Shown: positions 42,930 to 55,214, numbered from the stretch's first letter. The stretch is 64,000 bases of DNA from Pseudomonadota bacterium (GCA_018261905.1 JAGTRU010000009.1:124001-188000); one strand, 5' to 3'. Numbers and translations: made by a program. Notes: generated by a model not told the origin, from the sequence alone.

Positions 42930-43553
42930 ATGAAAAAGCTATTTGCCGTTCTCTTTTCGTTTTTTGTCGTCGCCGCCGCTGTCGCCCAGGAAGCGCCGGA
43001 TGCAATGGTGCAGCAGGTGACCGAAGAAGTGCTCGACATCATCCGCAAGGATAAGGATATCCAGAACGGCAACACGCACAAGGCGATTGAACTGATCGAC
43101 AAGAAAGTGCTGCCGAATTTCAATTTCCAGCACATGACGGCGCTCGCCGTCGGCAAGGAGTGGAAAAAAGCCAGTGCCCAGCAGCAGGCCCAATTGGTGG
43201 CGGAATTCCGGACTTTGCTGGTCCGTACCTACGCCAACGCGCTGACCAGCTACAAGAATCAGAAAGTGGTGTACAAGCCGTTCAAGATGAATCCTGCTGA
43301 TGCCGATGTGCTGGTCCGTACTGAAATTGCCCAGCCGGGGGCCAAGGCGATCCAGCTTGATTACAACCTGGAAAAGCTCGAAGCCGGCTGGAAGGTATAC
43401 GACGTGACGGTGGCCGGTATCAGTCTGGTTACCAATTACCGCGAACAGTTCGCGCAGGAAGTGCGCAACGGCGGTATCGATGGGTTGGTCGCTTCGGTCG
43501 CCGCCAAGAACAAATCGCTGGAAGCCAATCAGGGCAAGGCCGAGAAAAAATGA
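42930..43553 (+). CDS. mlaC: periplasmic phospholipid carrier MlaC
   Basis: 207 residues; signal peptide cut near AVA (about 19). The Tol_Tol_Ttg2 fold is marked by FNFQHMTALAVGKEWKKAS and FRTLLVRTYANALTSYKN. It ferries lipid between MlaA and MlaD. The ATG at 42930 is used; a TTG at 42915 is in frame but lacks a site. It overlaps mlaB by 4 bases. Confidence 0.94.
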   Translation: MKKLFAVLFSFFVVAAAVAQEAPDAMVQQVTEEVLDIIRKDKDIQNGNTHKAIELIDKKVLPNFNFQHMTALAVGKEWKKASAQQQAQLVAEFRTLLVRTYANALTSYKNQKVVYKPFKMNPADADVLVRTEIAQPGAKAIQLDYNLEKLEAGWKVYDVTVAGISLVTNYREQFAQEVRNGGIDGLVASVAAKNKSLEANQGKAEKK

Positions 43554-43831
43554 TCGAAAGACAGGCCGGGCGCCTGCTCGTCAAGGTGCCCCTGATTATG
43601 GCCAATGCCCGCGGCCTGCTCGACGCAGGCCGCGCCGCTTTGCAGGCCGGCGAGCAGGTTTTCGACTTCTCCGAAGTGAGCGAGGCGGATTCCTCTGCCC
43701 TTGCCGTCATGCTTGGTTGGTTGCGCGCCGCCGCTGCTTCGCAGTCGGCGCTCAAATTTGCCCATGTGCCAACGGGCGTCCGTTCCCTGGCCGAGCTTTA
43801 CGGTATCACCGAGCTATTGCCCCTCGTTTGA
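43550..43831 (+). CDS. mlaB: STAS-domain protein MlaB
   Basis: 93 residues, a single STAS domain (VFDFSEVSEADSSALAVMLGWLRAA). It binds MlaF and stabilises the transporter. The order F-E-D-A-C-B is the usual one in betaproteobacteria where mlaA sits inside the operon. Confidence 0.9.
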   Translation: MIERQAGRLLVKVPLIMANARGLLDAGRAALQAGEQVFDFSEVSEADSSALAVMLGWLRAAAASQSALKFAHVPTGVRSLAELYGITELLPLV

Positions 43832-43834
43832 GGG

Positions 43835-44560
43835 ATGCCTATGCCTGCTGCCGTTTCCATTGTTGACGTCGTCAAGCATTTCGGCTCGCTGCAAGCCCTG
43901 GCTGGCGTCTCGCTCGAGATCGCGGAAGGCGAATTTTTCGGTCTGCTCGGCCCGAATGGGGCCGGCAAGACGACACTGATTTCTGCCCTGGCCGGCTTGC
44001 TCCGGGTCGATTCCGGCTCCCTGAGGGTGCTCGGGCACGATGTTGTTGCTGATTTTCGCCAGGCCCGTCGCCTGCTCGGTGTGGTCCCGCAAGAACTGGT
44101 TTTCGATCCGTTTTTCTCGGTTCGTGAAACCTTGCGCATTCAGTCCGGTTATTTCGGCATCCGCAAGAACGACGACTGGATCGATGAAATTCTCGACAAT
44201 CTCGATTTGACCGGGAAGGCCGATGCCAATATGCGCCGGTTGTCGGGCGGCATGAAGCGGCGGGTGCTGGTCGCCCAGGCGCTGGTGCACAAGCCGCCGG
44301 TGATCGTCCTCGATGAGCCGACCGCCGGCGTTGATGTCGAACTACGTCAGGGCCTATGGCAGTTTGTCCGTCGCCTGAATGGCGAAGGGCACACCATTAT
44401 CCTGACGACGCATTACCTGGAGGAAGCCGAGGCGCTGTGCGGACGGATTGCCCTGATGAAGCAGGGGCGGGTGATTGCGCTCGATACCACGGCCAACCTG
44501 ATGGCGGCTTACCCGGGGGCCTCGCTGGAAGAGGTCTTCGTTCGGACGATGAAGCAGTGA
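43835..44560 (+). CDS. ABC-2 exporter ATPase (YadG-like)
   Basis: 241 residues. Walker A GPNGAGKTTL, signature LSGGMKRRVLVAQAL, Walker B VIVLDEPTAGVD and the H-loop TTHYLEEAE are present. It follows mlaB by 3 bases and overlaps the permease gene by 4 bases. YadGH-like systems are exporters of unknown substrate; this gene pair is widely conserved next to mla in betaproteobacteria. Confidence 0.9.
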   Translation: MPMPAAVSIVDVVKHFGSLQALAGVSLEIAEGEFFGLLGPNGAGKTTLISALAGLLRVDSGSLRVLGHDVVADFRQARRLLGVVPQELVFDPFFSVRETLRIQSGYFGIRKNDDWIDEILDNLDLTGKADANMRRLSGGMKRRVLVAQALVHKPPVIVLDEPTAGVDVELRQGLWQFVRRLNGEGHTIILTTHYLEEAEALCGRIALMKQGRVIALDTTANLMAAYPGASLEEVFVRTMKQ

Positions 44561-45309
44561 TCGGTTTCTGGACCCTCTTTTACAAGGAATTGCTGCGTTT
44601 CTGGAAAGTCAGTTTCCAGACCGTCGCCGCGCCGGTGTTGACGGCGCTGCTCTATCTGCTGATTTTCGGCCACGTGCTTGATGACCGGGTCCTGGTGCAT
44701 GGTGTCCGCTATACCAGCTTCCTGGTCCCCGGCCTGGTAATGATGCAGGTCCTGCAGAACGCTTTCGCCAATTCCTCGTCCAGCCTGATCCAGGCCCGGG
44801 TTACCGGCTCCATCGTTTTCGTCCTGTTGCCGCCCATTCCCTACAGCGCCTTTTTTGGCGCCTACGTTCTGGCGGCGATGGTGCGAGGCCTGGTAGTCGG
44901 CGTCGGGGTGTTGCTGGCGACCCTGTGGTTCGCCGAATTGCACGTTGTCTCGCCGCTCTGGGTCTTTGCCTTCGCCCTGTTTGGCGGAGCCTTGTTCGGG
45001 GCGCTCGGCATGATTGCCGGGATCTGGGCGGAGAAGTTCGATCAGCTCGCAGCCTTCCAGAATTTCCTGATCATGCCGCTGACCATGCTCTCCGGTGTTT
45101 TCTACTCGATTTATTCGTTGCCCCCGTTCTGGCAGCGTCTGTCGCATTACAATCCCGTCTTTTACATGATCGATGGCTTCCGCTACGGCTTTTTCGGCGT
45201 CTCCGACGTGCCGCCCGAAACGAGTCTGCTGGTCGTCATCGCCTGCTTCGCAGCCGTCTCGCTGCTGACGCTAAGTCTGCTCCAGCGGGGCTGGAAACTC
45301 AGGGCCTAA
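44557..45309 (+). CDS. ABC-2 exporter permease (YadH-like)
   Basis: 250 residues with six membrane helices and the ABC-2 pattern (TSFLVPGLVMMQVLQNAFANSSSSL, then FQNFLIMPLTMLSGVFYSIYSLP). The start is a GTG at 44557 overlapping the ATPase stop (GTGA); longer frames run out of frame with the ATPase gene. Substrate unknown. Confidence 0.88.
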   Translation: MIGFWTLFYKELLRFWKVSFQTVAAPVLTALLYLLIFGHVLDDRVLVHGVRYTSFLVPGLVMMQVLQNAFANSSSSLIQARVTGSIVFVLLPPIPYSAFFGAYVLAAMVRGLVVGVGVLLATLWFAELHVVSPLWVFAFALFGGALFGALGMIAGIWAEKFDQLAAFQNFLIMPLTMLSGVFYSIYSLPPFWQRLSHYNPVFYMIDGFRYGFFGVSDVPPETSLLVVIACFAAVSLLTLSLLQRGWKLRA

Positions 45310-45313
45310 ACCT

Positions 45314-46802
<1,489 letters not shown>

Positions 46803-47018
46803 AGCGGCAGGGCAATCGGGCGGCGGCTTTTTGGGGTTGGCTACGGAAAAATTCAAAAAATGCTTTGCATAATTGAAACTGTGGCCCATACTCTGAGCCT
46901 CGGGATTTCCAGGCAGTGTTTTGTTCCTGCGCCGTACTCCGGTTTGTCAGCTCCTCGGTCTTGGTTCTCGTGTTTGTTGGGCGTAAGCCCGTTAATTTTT
47001 TTCCAAGGAAGCTATAAA
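46803..47018 (+). promoter_or_regulatory. long leader region of cold-shock gene
   Basis: 216 bases with an A/T-rich patch at 46850-46870 (TTTGCATAATTG is a candidate -10) and an untranslated leader of perhaps 140 bases. Long structured leaders that change fold with temperature are typical of cspA-type genes; the fold was not computed here. Confidence 0.45.
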
Positions 47019-47225
47019 ATGGCAAATGGTACCGTCAAGTGGTTCAACGACTCCAAAGGTTTTGGTTTTATCTCCCCGTCTGAAGGCGGCGAAGATCTCT
47101 TCGCTCACTTCTCTGCCATCCAAGGCAACGGTTTCAAGACCCTGGCCGAAAACCAAAAAGTGACGTTCGATATCGTTACCGGCCCGAAGGGCAAGCAAGC
47201 TGCCAACATTCGCCCTGCTGAATAA
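47019..47225 (+). CDS. cold-shock protein, CspA family
   Basis: 68 residues, one OB-fold domain with the RNA-binding motifs [12 protein letters not shown] (RNP1) and DLFAHFSAI (RNP2). It binds single-stranded RNA as a chaperone. The ATG at 47019 follows AAGGAAG. It ends in a strong terminator. Confidence 0.96.
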   Translation: MANGTVKWFNDSKGFGFISPSEGGEDLFAHFSAIQGNGFKTLAENQKVTFDIVTGPKGKQAANIRPAE

Positions 47226-47252
47226 GTCAGGCGAAAGCGCAAGCTTCAGAAG

Positions 47253-47277
47253 AACCCGGCTCTTGCCGGGTTTTTTG
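47253..47277 (+). terminator. intrinsic terminator
   Basis: AACCCGGC-TCTT-GCCGGGTT followed by a run of T, 27 bases after the cold-shock stop. Confidence 0.92.
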
Positions 47278-47381
47278 TTTGTCGGCTTGCGAAATTGCCG
47301 GGGCTTGCTTGTCGGTTTGGCGGCGGGCGAATAGCGTTAAAATATCGATCTGGTATTTGCCGCATCTCTTTAGGAAGATTC

Positions 47382-47879
47382 ATGAAGGACATTCGCTTTC
47401 TTTCGCTGTTGTTGGCCCTCTGCTGGGTTCTGCCGGTAGCGGCCGACGAGGTGAAAATCGGTTTCGTCAATATCCAGCGTATCGTGCGCGATGCGCCGGC
47501 AGCCATCAAGGCGGCGCGCAAGCTGGACCAGGAGTTCGGCCGGCGGGATGCTGAACTGCAAGCCCTGGCCAAGGATGTCCAGGGACGCCAGGAAGCTTTG
47601 CGCAGCAAGTCGTTGGCCGACTCGGTTCGGGCGCAGAAGGAAAAGGAATTGGCCGAATTGTCGCGCGATTTCCAGCGCAAGAGCGAGCTCTTCCAGGAAG
47701 ACCTCAACCTTCGCCAGAATGAAGAAAACGCCGCATTGATCGAACGGGCCAACAATGCCATCCGGCAGATCGCCAAGAGTGAGAACTTCGACGTCATCCT
47801 GCAGGATGCTGTCGCTGTCGGCGATCGTATCGATATCACCGACAAGGTCATCAAGGCTCTTTCCGACGACGTTCGTTAA
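47382..47879 (+). CDS. OmpH/Skp family periplasmic chaperone
   Basis: 165 residues. Signal peptide cut near AAD (about 22), then KIGFVNIQRIVRDAP and a long helical, coiled-coil body (AELQALAKDVQGRQEALRSK). Skp holds unfolded outer-membrane proteins. It is present without bamA or lpxD, its usual neighbours. The ATG at 47382 follows TAGGAAG. Confidence 0.88.
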   Translation: MKDIRFLSLLLALCWVLPVAADEVKIGFVNIQRIVRDAPAAIKAARKLDQEFGRRDAELQALAKDVQGRQEALRSKSLADSVRAQKEKELAELSRDFQRKSELFQEDLNLRQNEENAALIERANNAIRQIAKSENFDVILQDAVAVGDRIDITDKVIKALSDDVR

Positions 47880-47978
47880 GCGTTGACCGGAACGTTCGTC
47901 GCCCTTGCTAGGCGGCTAAGGCAGCGGGGTGGTGCGGCCTTGCGGTAAAATAGCTTTTTTGTTCGAAGACCGCGCCTC

Positions 47979-48623
47979 GTGACCACCATTACCATCGCCC
48001 TTTCCAAGGGCCGCATTTTTGACGAAACCCTGCCCCTGCTGGCGGCGGCGGGCATCGTCCCCAGCGAAAACCCGGAAACTTCCCGCAAGCTGATCATCGG
48101 CACCAATCGTCCGGAAGTGCGCGTCGTCATCGTTCGTGCCACCGATGTGCCGACCTATGTCCAGTACGGTGCCGCCGATCTTGGCGTGGCCGGCAAGGAT
48201 GTCTTGATCGAACATGGTGGCGAAGGCCTTTACTCGCCGCTCGACCTGAAAATCGCCAAGTGCCGGATGATGGTCGCCGTGCCGGAAGGTTTTGATTACG
48301 CCAACGCCGTGCGCCAGGGCGCCCGCCTCAAGGTGGCGAGCAAATATACCAACATGGCGCGGGAACATTTCGCCAGCAAGGGCGTTCATATCGACCTGAT
48401 CAAGCTCTATGGCTCGATGGAGCTAGCGCCGCTGGCCGGGCTGGCCGATGCCATCGTCGATCTGGTGTCCACCGGCGGTACGTTGAAGGCCAACAAGTTG
48501 CTGGCGGTCGAGCACATCATGGACATCTCGTCGCGCCTGGTGGTCAATCAGGCGTCGCTGAAGGTCAAGCGCGAAACCCTGCAACCGATTATCGACGCCT
48601 TTGCCCAGGCGGTGGAGAAGTAA
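47979..48623 (+). CDS. hisG: ATP phosphoribosyltransferase, short form
   Basis: 214 residues with the catalytic fold [16 protein letters not shown] and the PRPP-binding segment [15 protein letters not shown]. It makes the first step of histidine synthesis. It is the short form, which lacks the regulatory ACT-like domain and needs HisZ; hisZ is not in the window. The start is GTG 47979. It begins the his run. Confidence 0.95.
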   Translation: MTTITIALSKGRIFDETLPLLAAAGIVPSENPETSRKLIIGTNRPEVRVVIVRATDVPTYVQYGAADLGVAGKDVLIEHGGEGLYSPLDLKIAKCRMMVAVPEGFDYANAVRQGARLKVASKYTNMAREHFASKGVHIDLIKLYGSMELAPLAGLADAIVDLVSTGGTLKANKLLAVEHIMDISSRLVVNQASLKVKRETLQPIIDAFAQAVEK

Positions 48624-48627
48624 ATCT

Positions 48628-49929
48628 ATGCTCGCCATCAAACGACTGGCTACGGCCGATGCCGATTTCACGGCCAAAATGGATGCCCTGCTGGCTTTCG
48701 AAGGGGCGCAGGACGAAGGCATCGAACGCACGGTGATCGGCATTCTGGCCGACGTCAAAGCGCGCGGCGATGCGGCGGTGGTTGAATATACCAACAAGTT
48801 CGATCGCCTGGTGGTTTCCGGCATGAGCGACCTGACGTTGTCGCCAGCCGAATTGCAAAAGGCGCTCGACGGCCTGCCGACCGAGCAGCGCCAGGCGCTG
48901 GAAGCAGCGGCGCAGCGCGTGCGCATCTATCATGAGAAACAGAAGCTCGAAGGCTGGCGCTACACCGAAGCCGACGGCACCATGCTCGGCCAGATGATCA
49001 CTCCGCTCGATCGCGTCGGTCTCTACGTGCCGGGCGGTAAGGCGGCTTACCCGTCGTCGGTGTTGATGAATGCGATTCCGGCCAAGGTGGCCGGCGTCAA
49101 GGAATTGATCATGGTCGTGCCGACGCCGGGCGGCGAGCATAACCAGCTGGTCCTGGCAGCGGCCTGTCTGGCCGGCGTCGACCGCGTGTTCACCATCGGT
49201 GGCGCCCAGGCGGTGGGGGCGCTGGCCTACGGGACGGCGAGCATCCCGCAAGTGGACAAGATCGTCGGGCCGGGCAATGCCTACGTTGCCTGCGCCAAGC
49301 GCCGGGTGTTCGGTATCGTCGGCATCGACATGGTGGCCGGGCCCTCGGAAATCCTCGTCGTCTCTGATGGCTCAGGCAATCCTGACTGGGTGGCGATGGA
49401 TCTGTTCTCGCAGGCCGAACACGACGAACTGGCCCAGTCCATCCTGATCTGTACCGATGCCGGCTTTATCGACCGGGTTCAGGCCAGTATCGAAAAACTG
49501 CTGCCGACCATGCCGCGGCGCGCCGTGATCGAGACCTCGCTGAAGGATCGTGGTGCCTTCATTCTTGTCCGCGACCTGAAAGAAGCTGTGGCCATCGCCA
49601 ACCGCGTCGCGCCGGAACACCTCGAATTGTCGCTGGCCGATCCCGACCCCTGGGTGGAAAAGATTCACCACGCCGGGGCCATTTTCATCGGGCATTACAC
49701 CTCTGAATCGCTCGGCGATTATTGCGCCGGCCCGAATCACGTTTTGCCGACTTCCGGTAGCGCCCGCTTCTCGTCACCGCTCGGCGTTTATGACTTTCAG
49801 AAGCGGACCAGCCTGATCCGCGTCTCCAAAGCCGGCGCCCAGACCCTCGGTAGGATCGCCTCGACGCTGGCGCATGGCGAGGGCTTGCCGGCGCACGCCA
49901 AGTCGGCCGAGTTCCGCCTGGAGTCGTAA
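48628..49929 (+). CDS. hisD: histidinol dehydrogenase
   Basis: 433 residues; NAD-dependent oxidation of histidinol to histidine. The zinc/catalytic signature [11 protein letters not shown] and the NAD-binding [11 protein letters not shown] motif are present. The ATG at 48628 is used. It touches the first chromate-transport gene (TAATG). Confidence 0.96.
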   Translation: MLAIKRLATADADFTAKMDALLAFEGAQDEGIERTVIGILADVKARGDAAVVEYTNKFDRLVVSGMSDLTLSPAELQKALDGLPTEQRQALEAAAQRVRIYHEKQKLEGWRYTEADGTMLGQMITPLDRVGLYVPGGKAAYPSSVLMNAIPAKVAGVKELIMVVPTPGGEHNQLVLAAACLAGVDRVFTIGGAQAVGALAYGTASIPQVDKIVGPGNAYVACAKRRVFGIVGIDMVAGPSEILVVSDGSGNPDWVAMDLFSQAEHDELAQSILICTDAGFIDRVQASIEKLLPTMPRRAVIETSLKDRGAFILVRDLKEAVAIANRVAPEHLELSLADPDPWVEKIHHAGAIFIGHYTSESLGDYCAGPNHVLPTSGSARFSSPLGVYDFQKRTSLIRVSKAGAQTLGRIASTLAHGEGLPAHAKSAEFRLES

Positions 49930-50492
49930 TGCCGCCGGAGACGGTGCCGGCGTCGGCCAATCCGGATCTCAAGGCGCTGTTTCTCGGTTTCTCGGCGGTC
50001 GGGTTGTCCGGCTTCGGTGGCGTTTTGCCCTTTGCCCGCCGCATGCTGGTCGACGAAAAGCGCTGGCTGACCGCGGAGGAATTCAACGCCCAATTGGGCT
50101 TGTGTCAGTTTTTGCCGGGGCCGAACGTCATCAATCTCTCGGTCCTGGTCGGCAAGCGCTACCAGGGTGTCGCCGGAGCCATCGTTGCGCCGCTCGGCAT
50201 GTTGGCGGCGCCGTTTGCCATCGTGCTGCTGCTGGCGCTGCTCTATGATCGCTTTGGCAGTCTGGCTCCCGTCCAGTCGATGCTGCGCGGCATTGCCGCG
50301 GTCGGTTGCGGCCTGCTCTTTGCGACGGCCTGGCGGATGGGCGCCGCGATCAAGGACAAGGCGATCTTCCTGCCCTTTACGGCATTTAATGTCGCGGCCA
50401 TCGCCTGGCTGCGCTGGCCGATGCCCAGTGTCATGCTGGCCGGCCTCGTTCTTTCCGGTGGCGTCGCCTATTGGAAGCTGGGGCGCCAATGA
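49929..50492 (+). CDS. chromate transporter, N-terminal CHR domain
   Basis: 187 residues. One CHR domain with FGGVLPFARRMLVDEKRWL and the FLPGPNVINLS motif, with about five membrane segments. It shares its start with the end of hisD and overlaps the second domain gene by 4 bases. Split ChrA pairs of this type act as heterodimers. Insertion in the his operon is unusual. Confidence 0.88.
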   Translation: MPPETVPASANPDLKALFLGFSAVGLSGFGGVLPFARRMLVDEKRWLTAEEFNAQLGLCQFLPGPNVINLSVLVGKRYQGVAGAIVAPLGMLAAPFAIVLLLALLYDRFGSLAPVQSMLRGIAAVGCGLLFATAWRMGAAIKDKAIFLPFTAFNVAAIAWLRWPMPSVMLAGLVLSGGVAYWKLGRQ

Positions 50493-51013
50493 GCGTGGTC
50501 GGCCAGCTTTTCCTTGAGTTCGCGCTGCTCTCTTTTGTCGCTTTTGGCGGGGCGACCGCACTGTTGCCCGAGATGCACCGGGTCGTCGTGGAAAACCACC
50601 ATTGGCTGGACGACGCCACCTTTACCCATCTCTATGCCATCGCCCAGGCGGCGCCGGGGCCGAATGTGCTGGTCGTCAGCTTGATCGGCTGGGAAATCGG
50701 CGGTCTGTTCGGCGCCTTTGCCACGACGCTGGCCATGTGTTTGCCGATGAGCGTCTTGATCTATCTGCTGATTGACCGTTGGGAGAGTTTTTCCGGCAAG
50801 CGCTGGCAGCAGGCGCTCAGTCTTGGTGTGGCGCCGCTCGCCGTCGGCCTGATTTTTTCCGGGGCGACGCTGATCGGACAATCGGCCGGATTCGGTGTCG
50901 GCGGCTGGCTGTTGCTCGCCGCCGTGCTGGCGATCAACCTGCGATTACGCGGCTTGCACCCCTTGTGGTTGATCGCGGCTGGCGCCGTCATCGGCCTGCT
51001 GGGGCTGGTCTAG
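50489..51013 (+). CDS. chromate transporter, C-terminal CHR domain
   Basis: 174 residues. Second CHR domain with FVAFGGATALLPEMHRVVV and APGPNVLVVSLIGW, and about five membrane segments. It is coupled to the upstream domain gene by an ATGA overlap. Confidence 0.88.
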   Translation: MSVVGQLFLEFALLSFVAFGGATALLPEMHRVVVENHHWLDDATFTHLYAIAQAAPGPNVLVVSLIGWEIGGLFGAFATTLAMCLPMSVLIYLLIDRWESFSGKRWQQALSLGVAPLAVGLIFSGATLIGQSAGFGVGGWLLLAAVLAINLRLRGLHPLWLIAAGAVIGLLGLV

Positions 51014-51109
51014 TTGCTAGTAATTAGTCGGTAGTCTTGAGCAAAAGCCAAGGGCGCCGCGGCGCCCGCAAAACACCGCTAACTACTAGCGACTAACGAC
51101 TTGCAACTA
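51011..51109. repeat. intergenic TAGT-heptad inverted repeat, copy 1
   Basis: Left arm TAGTTGCTAGTAATTAGTC (51011-51037) and right arm AACTACTAGCGACTAACGA (51080-51100) form an imperfect inverted repeat of TAGTnnn units, with a GGGCGCC-GC-GGCGCCC hairpin between them. A similar block lies at 56520-56594. Confidence 0.6.
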
Positions 51110-51310
51110 TTGGTTGTAGGGGTTCTTCAGGTTGTTGATGACTTCCTGAAAGACTTCGCGAATCTGTGCTTCATCGCATTCCATCAACAGCGCATCCTCG
51201 AAGGCGTCCTGGGCGACTTGTTGCAGTTCTTCGAGATTTTCGCGCAGCACCTTGATCTTTTCGGTGCACGAGACGATCGAGCCGTCGGGGCGTTTCCAGA
51301 TGGTTTTCAT
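51107..51310 (-). CDS. small conserved protein of unknown function
   Basis: 67 residues. MKTIWKRPDGSIVSC at the start, then a helical, acidic coiled-coil-like body. It follows hisC by 3 bases and shares its transcript. No family name is recognised. Confidence 0.72.
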   Translation of the reverse strand: MKTIWKRPDGSIVSCTEKIKVLRENLEELQQVAQDAFEDALLMECDEAQIREVFQEVINNLKNPYNQ

Positions 51311-51313
51311 GGC

Positions 51314-52381
51314 TTAGCTGAGTATCTGACGCAGCGCGGCGGTCAGGGCCTGGCATTCGCCATCGGTGCCGATGGAAATGCGCAGGAACTGGTCGATACG
51401 CGGCAGTTTGAAATGGCGGACGATGATGCTCCGGGCGCGCAAGGCCTGCGCCAGTCCGGCAGCATCGTGGCGCGGGTGGCGGGCGAAGATGAAGTTGGCC
51501 GCAGAGGGCAGGACTTCAAAACCCAGCTCGGCCAGTTCGGCGCTCAGTGTGCGGCGGGTGGCGATCACCGCGAGTCGGGTTTTTTCGAAGTGTGCTTCGT
51601 CCTCGATTGCCGCGACGGCGCCGACGATGGCCAGGCGATCGAGCGGGTAGGAGTTGAAGCTGTTCTTGACCCGCTCCAGCGCCTCGATCAAGGCCGGATG
51701 GCCGAGTGCGAAGCCGACCCGCAGGCCGGCCAGCGAGCGCGACTTCGACAGGGTGTGGATGACCAGCAGGTTGTCGTAATGGGCGATCAGCGGGATGGCG
51801 CTGGCCCCGCCAAAGTCGATATAGGCTTCGTCGACCACCACCACTGAGGCCGGATTGGCCTTGAGCATTTGCTCGATGGCGGCCAAGTCCAGCGGGCAGC
51901 CGGTGGGTGCATTCGGGTTGGGGAAGATGATGCCGCCATTAGGCTGGGCGTAATCGGCCGGGGCGATGGTGAAGTCTTCGCTCAGTGCTACCGTCCGGTA
52001 GTCGATGCCATACAGCCCGCAATAGACCGGGTAGAAACTGTAGGTGATGTCCGGGAAGAGGATCGGCTGTTCGTGCTTGAGCAGGGCCATGAAGACATGA
52101 GCCAGGACTTCGTCCGAGCCGTTGCCGACAAAGATTTGTCCGGGGCTGAGTTGGTGCTGCCGGGCGATGGCGGCCTTGAGCCGGTCGGCATTCGGGTCCG
52201 GGTAGAGGCGCAGGCGCGCCGCATCGTCGCCCAGTTCGGCCTGAATCGCCTCGCGAACCTTGGGCGACGGCGGGTAGGGGTTCTCGTTGGTGTTGAGTTT
52301 GATCAGGTTGGCGAGCTTGGGTTGCTCGCCCGGCACGTAGGGGGTGAGGTCGTTGACGACCCGGCTCCAGAAGCGACTCAT
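51314..52381 (-). CDS. hisC: histidinol-phosphate aminotransferase
   Basis: 355 residues, class I/II PLP aminotransferase. The PLP Lys is in the [13 protein letters not shown] motif, and [12 protein letters not shown] at the start is typical of HisC. It is on the minus strand while the rest of the his genes are on the plus strand, and diverges from hisB with 80 bases between them. Confidence 0.95.
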   Translation of the reverse strand: MSRFWSRVVNDLTPYVPGEQPKLANLIKLNTNENPYPPSPKVREAIQAELGDDAARLRLYPDPNADRLKAAIARQHQLSPGQIFVGNGSDEVLAHVFMALLKHEQPILFPDITYSFYPVYCGLYGIDYRTVALSEDFTIAPADYAQPNGGIIFPNPNAPTGCPLDLAAIEQMLKANPASVVVVDEAYIDFGGASAIPLIAHYDNLLVIHTLSKSRSLAGLRVGFALGHPALIEALERVKNSFNSYPLDRLAIVGAVAAIEDEAHFEKTRLAVIATRRTLSAELAELGFEVLPSAANFIFARHPRHDAAGLAQALRARSIIVRHFKLPRIDQFLRISIGTDGECQALTAALRQILS

Positions 52382-52461
52382 GGGATTTTCACGGAAAGCG
52401 TAAAAGTAGGCTGAAATGGTATCATGGCCCTCCGATCAAATGCCTTTTGCAGCCCTTACCC

Positions 52462-53049
52462 ATGCGGCAAGCCGAAATTACTCGCAATACGCTGGAGACG
52501 CAAATTTCCGTGCGTCTCGATCTCGATGGCACCGGCCAGGGCAAATTTGCCACCGGCGTGCCTTTTCTCGATCACATGCTCGACCAGATCGCCCGCCATG
52601 GGCTGATTGACCTCGATGTCGTGGCCAAGGGCGATCTGCATATCGATGCCCATCATACGGTCGAGGATATCGGCATCACCGTCGGCCAGGCGTTGGCCAA
52701 GGCCTGGGGCGACAAGAAGGGGCTGACCCGTTATGGTCACAGTTATGTGCCGCTCGACGAGGCGCTGTCGCGCGTGGTGATCGATCTATCCGGCCGGCCG
52801 GGCCTCGAATTCAACCTGGTCTTTACGCGGGCGATGATCGGTCAGTTCGATGTCGACCTGGTGCATGAATTTTTCCAGGGGCTGGTCAACCACGCCGGCA
52901 TGACCCTGCACATTGACGGCCTGCGCGGCGTCAATGCGCATCATCAGGCGGAAACCGTCTTCAAGGCCTTCGGTCGTGCCCTGCGCATGGCGGCGACGCC
53001 CGATCCGCGCATGGCCGGCGCCATGCCGTCGACGAAAGGCTCGCTGTGA
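52462..53049 (+). CDS. hisB: imidazoleglycerol-phosphate dehydratase
   Basis: 195 residues, monofunctional. The metal-binding motifs [15 protein letters not shown] and [14 protein letters not shown] are present. The ATG at 52462 gives the usual start [10 protein letters not shown]. It overlaps hisH by 4 bases. Confidence 0.96.
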   Translation: MRQAEITRNTLETQISVRLDLDGTGQGKFATGVPFLDHMLDQIARHGLIDLDVVAKGDLHIDAHHTVEDIGITVGQALAKAWGDKKGLTRYGHSYVPLDEALSRVVIDLSGRPGLEFNLVFTRAMIGQFDVDLVHEFFQGLVNHAGMTLHIDGLRGVNAHHQAETVFKAFGRALRMAATPDPRMAGAMPSTKGSL

Positions 53050-53678
53050 GCATCGCTGTCATCGACTACGGCATGGGCAATCTGCGCTCGGTATCGAAAG
53101 CGCTGGAACATGTTGCCGCCGGCCGGGAAGTTATCGTCACCGCCGATCCGGCCGTGGTGGCTGCGGCAGAGCGGGTGGTTTTTCCCGGTCAGGGCGCCAT
53201 GCCCGATTGCATGCGCGAACTCGATGCCCGTGGCCTGCGTCCGGCGGTGCTAGCGGCGGCCAGGGAAAAGCCTTTCCTGGGTATCTGCATCGGCCTGCAA
53301 ATGCTATTTGAGCACAGCGACGAAGGCAATGTCGCCGGTTTGGGCATCTTCGCCGGCGACGTCAAACGTTTCCCCGAAGAGAAAATGTTTGCCGCCGATG
53401 GTCAGCGCCTGAAGGTGCCGCACATGGGCTGGAACGAAGTCCGCCAGAGGCCGCATGCCATGTGGGCCAATATTGAAGATGGCGCCCGCTTCTATTTCGT
53501 CCATAGCTACTGCGTGCAGCCGGCCGATCCGGCGCTGGTGATGGCGACCGCTGATTACGGCGTCCCCTTTACCTGCGCAGTGGGCCGGGATAATATCTTC
53601 GCGGTTCAATGCCACCCCGAGAAAAGTGCTCGCGATGGCCTGCAGTTGCTGCAAAATTTTATCGAGTGGCGTCCCTGA
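53046..53678 (+). CDS. hisH: imidazole glycerol phosphate synthase glutaminase subunit
   Basis: 210 residues, class I glutamine amidotransferase. The nucleophile Cys lies in GICIGLQML; the His and Glu of the triad lie in QCHPEKS. GTG start at 53046. It works with HisF. Confidence 0.96.
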   Translation: MSIAVIDYGMGNLRSVSKALEHVAAGREVIVTADPAVVAAAERVVFPGQGAMPDCMRELDARGLRPAVLAAAREKPFLGICIGLQMLFEHSDEGNVAGLGIFAGDVKRFPEEKMFAADGQRLKVPHMGWNEVRQRPHAMWANIEDGARFYFVHSYCVQPADPALVMATADYGVPFTCAVGRDNIFAVQCHPEKSARDGLQLLQNFIEWRP

Positions 53679-53715
53679 TACGCCTCCTGTTGCCTTCCTC
53701 CCCATCTGATATCCC

Positions 53716-54456
53716 ATGCTGATTATTCCTGCGATAGATCTGAAGGACGGCCAATGTGTCCGTCTTAAACAAGGCCTGATGGAACAGGCCACCGTCTTCT
53801 CCGACAGTCCGGCTGAAATGGCCCAGCACTGGCTGGATCAGGGCGCCCGCCGGCTGCATCTGGTCGACCTGAACGGCGCCTTTGCCGGCAAGCCGAAGAA
53901 TGCGGCAGCGATCAAGGCCATCCTACAGGTGGTCGGCGACGACATTCCGGTGCAACTGGGCGGCGGCATTCGCGATCTCGATACCATCGGCGCCTGCCTC
54001 GACGGTGGTTTGTCCTACGTCATCATCGGCACGGCAGCGGTCAAGAATCCCGGCTTCCTGCACGACGCCTGCGTCGCCTTCCCCGGCCACATCATCGTCG
54101 GTCTCGATGCCAAGGATGGCAAGGTGGCGACCGATGGCTGGTCCAAGCTGACCGGTCACGATGTCGTCGACCTCGGCAAGAAATACGAGGATTACGGCGT
54201 CGAGTCCATCATTTATACCGATATCGGCCGCGACGGCATGCTGTCCGGTATCAATATCGAAGCCACCCTGCGCCTGGCCCAGGCCCTGACCATTCCGGTG
54301 ATCGCCTCCGGCGGCCTGTCCAATCTTGAGGACATCCGGGCCCTGTGCGCCATCGAGGGCGAAGGCGTGGTCGGCACCATCGCCGGTCGGGCGGTCTATG
54401 ACGGTTCCCTCGATTTCAAGGCGGCGCAGCAAATGGCTGACGAGCTGGGCGCCTGA
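53716..54456 (+). CDS. hisA: ProFAR isomerase
   Basis: 246 residues, (beta/alpha)8 barrel. [14 protein letters not shown] and the second half-barrel motif [12 protein letters not shown] are present. 37-base gap from hisH; it touches hisF (TGATG). Confidence 0.96.
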   Translation: MLIIPAIDLKDGQCVRLKQGLMEQATVFSDSPAEMAQHWLDQGARRLHLVDLNGAFAGKPKNAAAIKAILQVVGDDIPVQLGGGIRDLDTIGACLDGGLSYVIIGTAAVKNPGFLHDACVAFPGHIIVGLDAKDGKVATDGWSKLTGHDVVDLGKKYEDYGVESIIYTDIGRDGMLSGINIEATLRLAQALTIPVIASGGLSNLEDIRALCAIEGEGVVGTIAGRAVYDGSLDFKAAQQMADELGA

Positions 54457-55214
54457 TGCTGGCCAAGCGGATTATTCCCTGCCTGGATGTAACGGCCGGT
54501 CGGGTCGTCAAGGGCACCAATTTCGTCGATCTGCGCGATGCCGGCGACCCGATCGAGATCGCCCGCCGTTACGACGAGCAGGGCGCCGACGAGGTGACTT
54601 TCCTCGATATCACCGCCTCCTCCGATCAGCGCGACATCATCCTGCACATTATCGAAGCCTGTGCCGAACAGGTCTTCATTCCACTCACCGTCGGCGGTGG
54701 TGTGCGCAAGGTCGAAGATGTCCGTCGCCTGCTCAATGCCGGTGCCGACAAGGTGTCGATGAATACGGCGGCGGTGCAGAATCCCGATCTGGTGTTCGAT
54801 GCGTCGAGCAAGGTCGGTTCGCAATGCATCGTCGTCGCCATTGACGCCAAGCAGACGGCGCCCGGCCAGTGGCACGTGTTTACCCACGGCGGCCGCAACG
54901 ACACCGGGCTCGACGCCATCGCCTGGGCGAAAAAGGTCGAAGGCCTGGGCGCCGGCGAAATCCTGCTGACCAGCATGGACCGCGATGGCACCAAGAACGG
55001 TTTCGATCTGGCGCTGACCCGCGCCGTCTCCGATGCCGTGAAAATTCCGGTGATCGCTTCCGGCGGTGTCGGCAATCTGCAGCATCTGGCCGATGGCGTC
55101 ACGGAAGGCCGGGCCGATGCAGTGCTCGCCGCCTCGATTTTTCATTTCGGCGAATACACCGTGCGCCAGGCCAAGGAATACATGGCCGGTCGTGGTATCG
55201 AAGTCCGCCTGTGA
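54456..55214 (+). CDS. hisF: imidazole glycerol phosphate synthase cyclase subunit
   Basis: 252 residues, (beta/alpha)8 barrel with [19 protein letters not shown] and [14 protein letters not shown]. It makes IGP and AICAR with HisH. It overlaps hisI by 4 bases. Confidence 0.97.
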   Translation: MLAKRIIPCLDVTAGRVVKGTNFVDLRDAGDPIEIARRYDEQGADEVTFLDITASSDQRDIILHIIEACAEQVFIPLTVGGGVRKVEDVRRLLNAGADKVSMNTAAVQNPDLVFDASSKVGSQCIVVAIDAKQTAPGQWHVFTHGGRNDTGLDAIAWAKKVEGLGAGEILLTSMDRDGTKNGFDLALTRAVSDAVKIPVIASGGVGNLQHLADGVTEGRADAVLAASIFHFGEYTVRQAKEYMAGRGIEVRL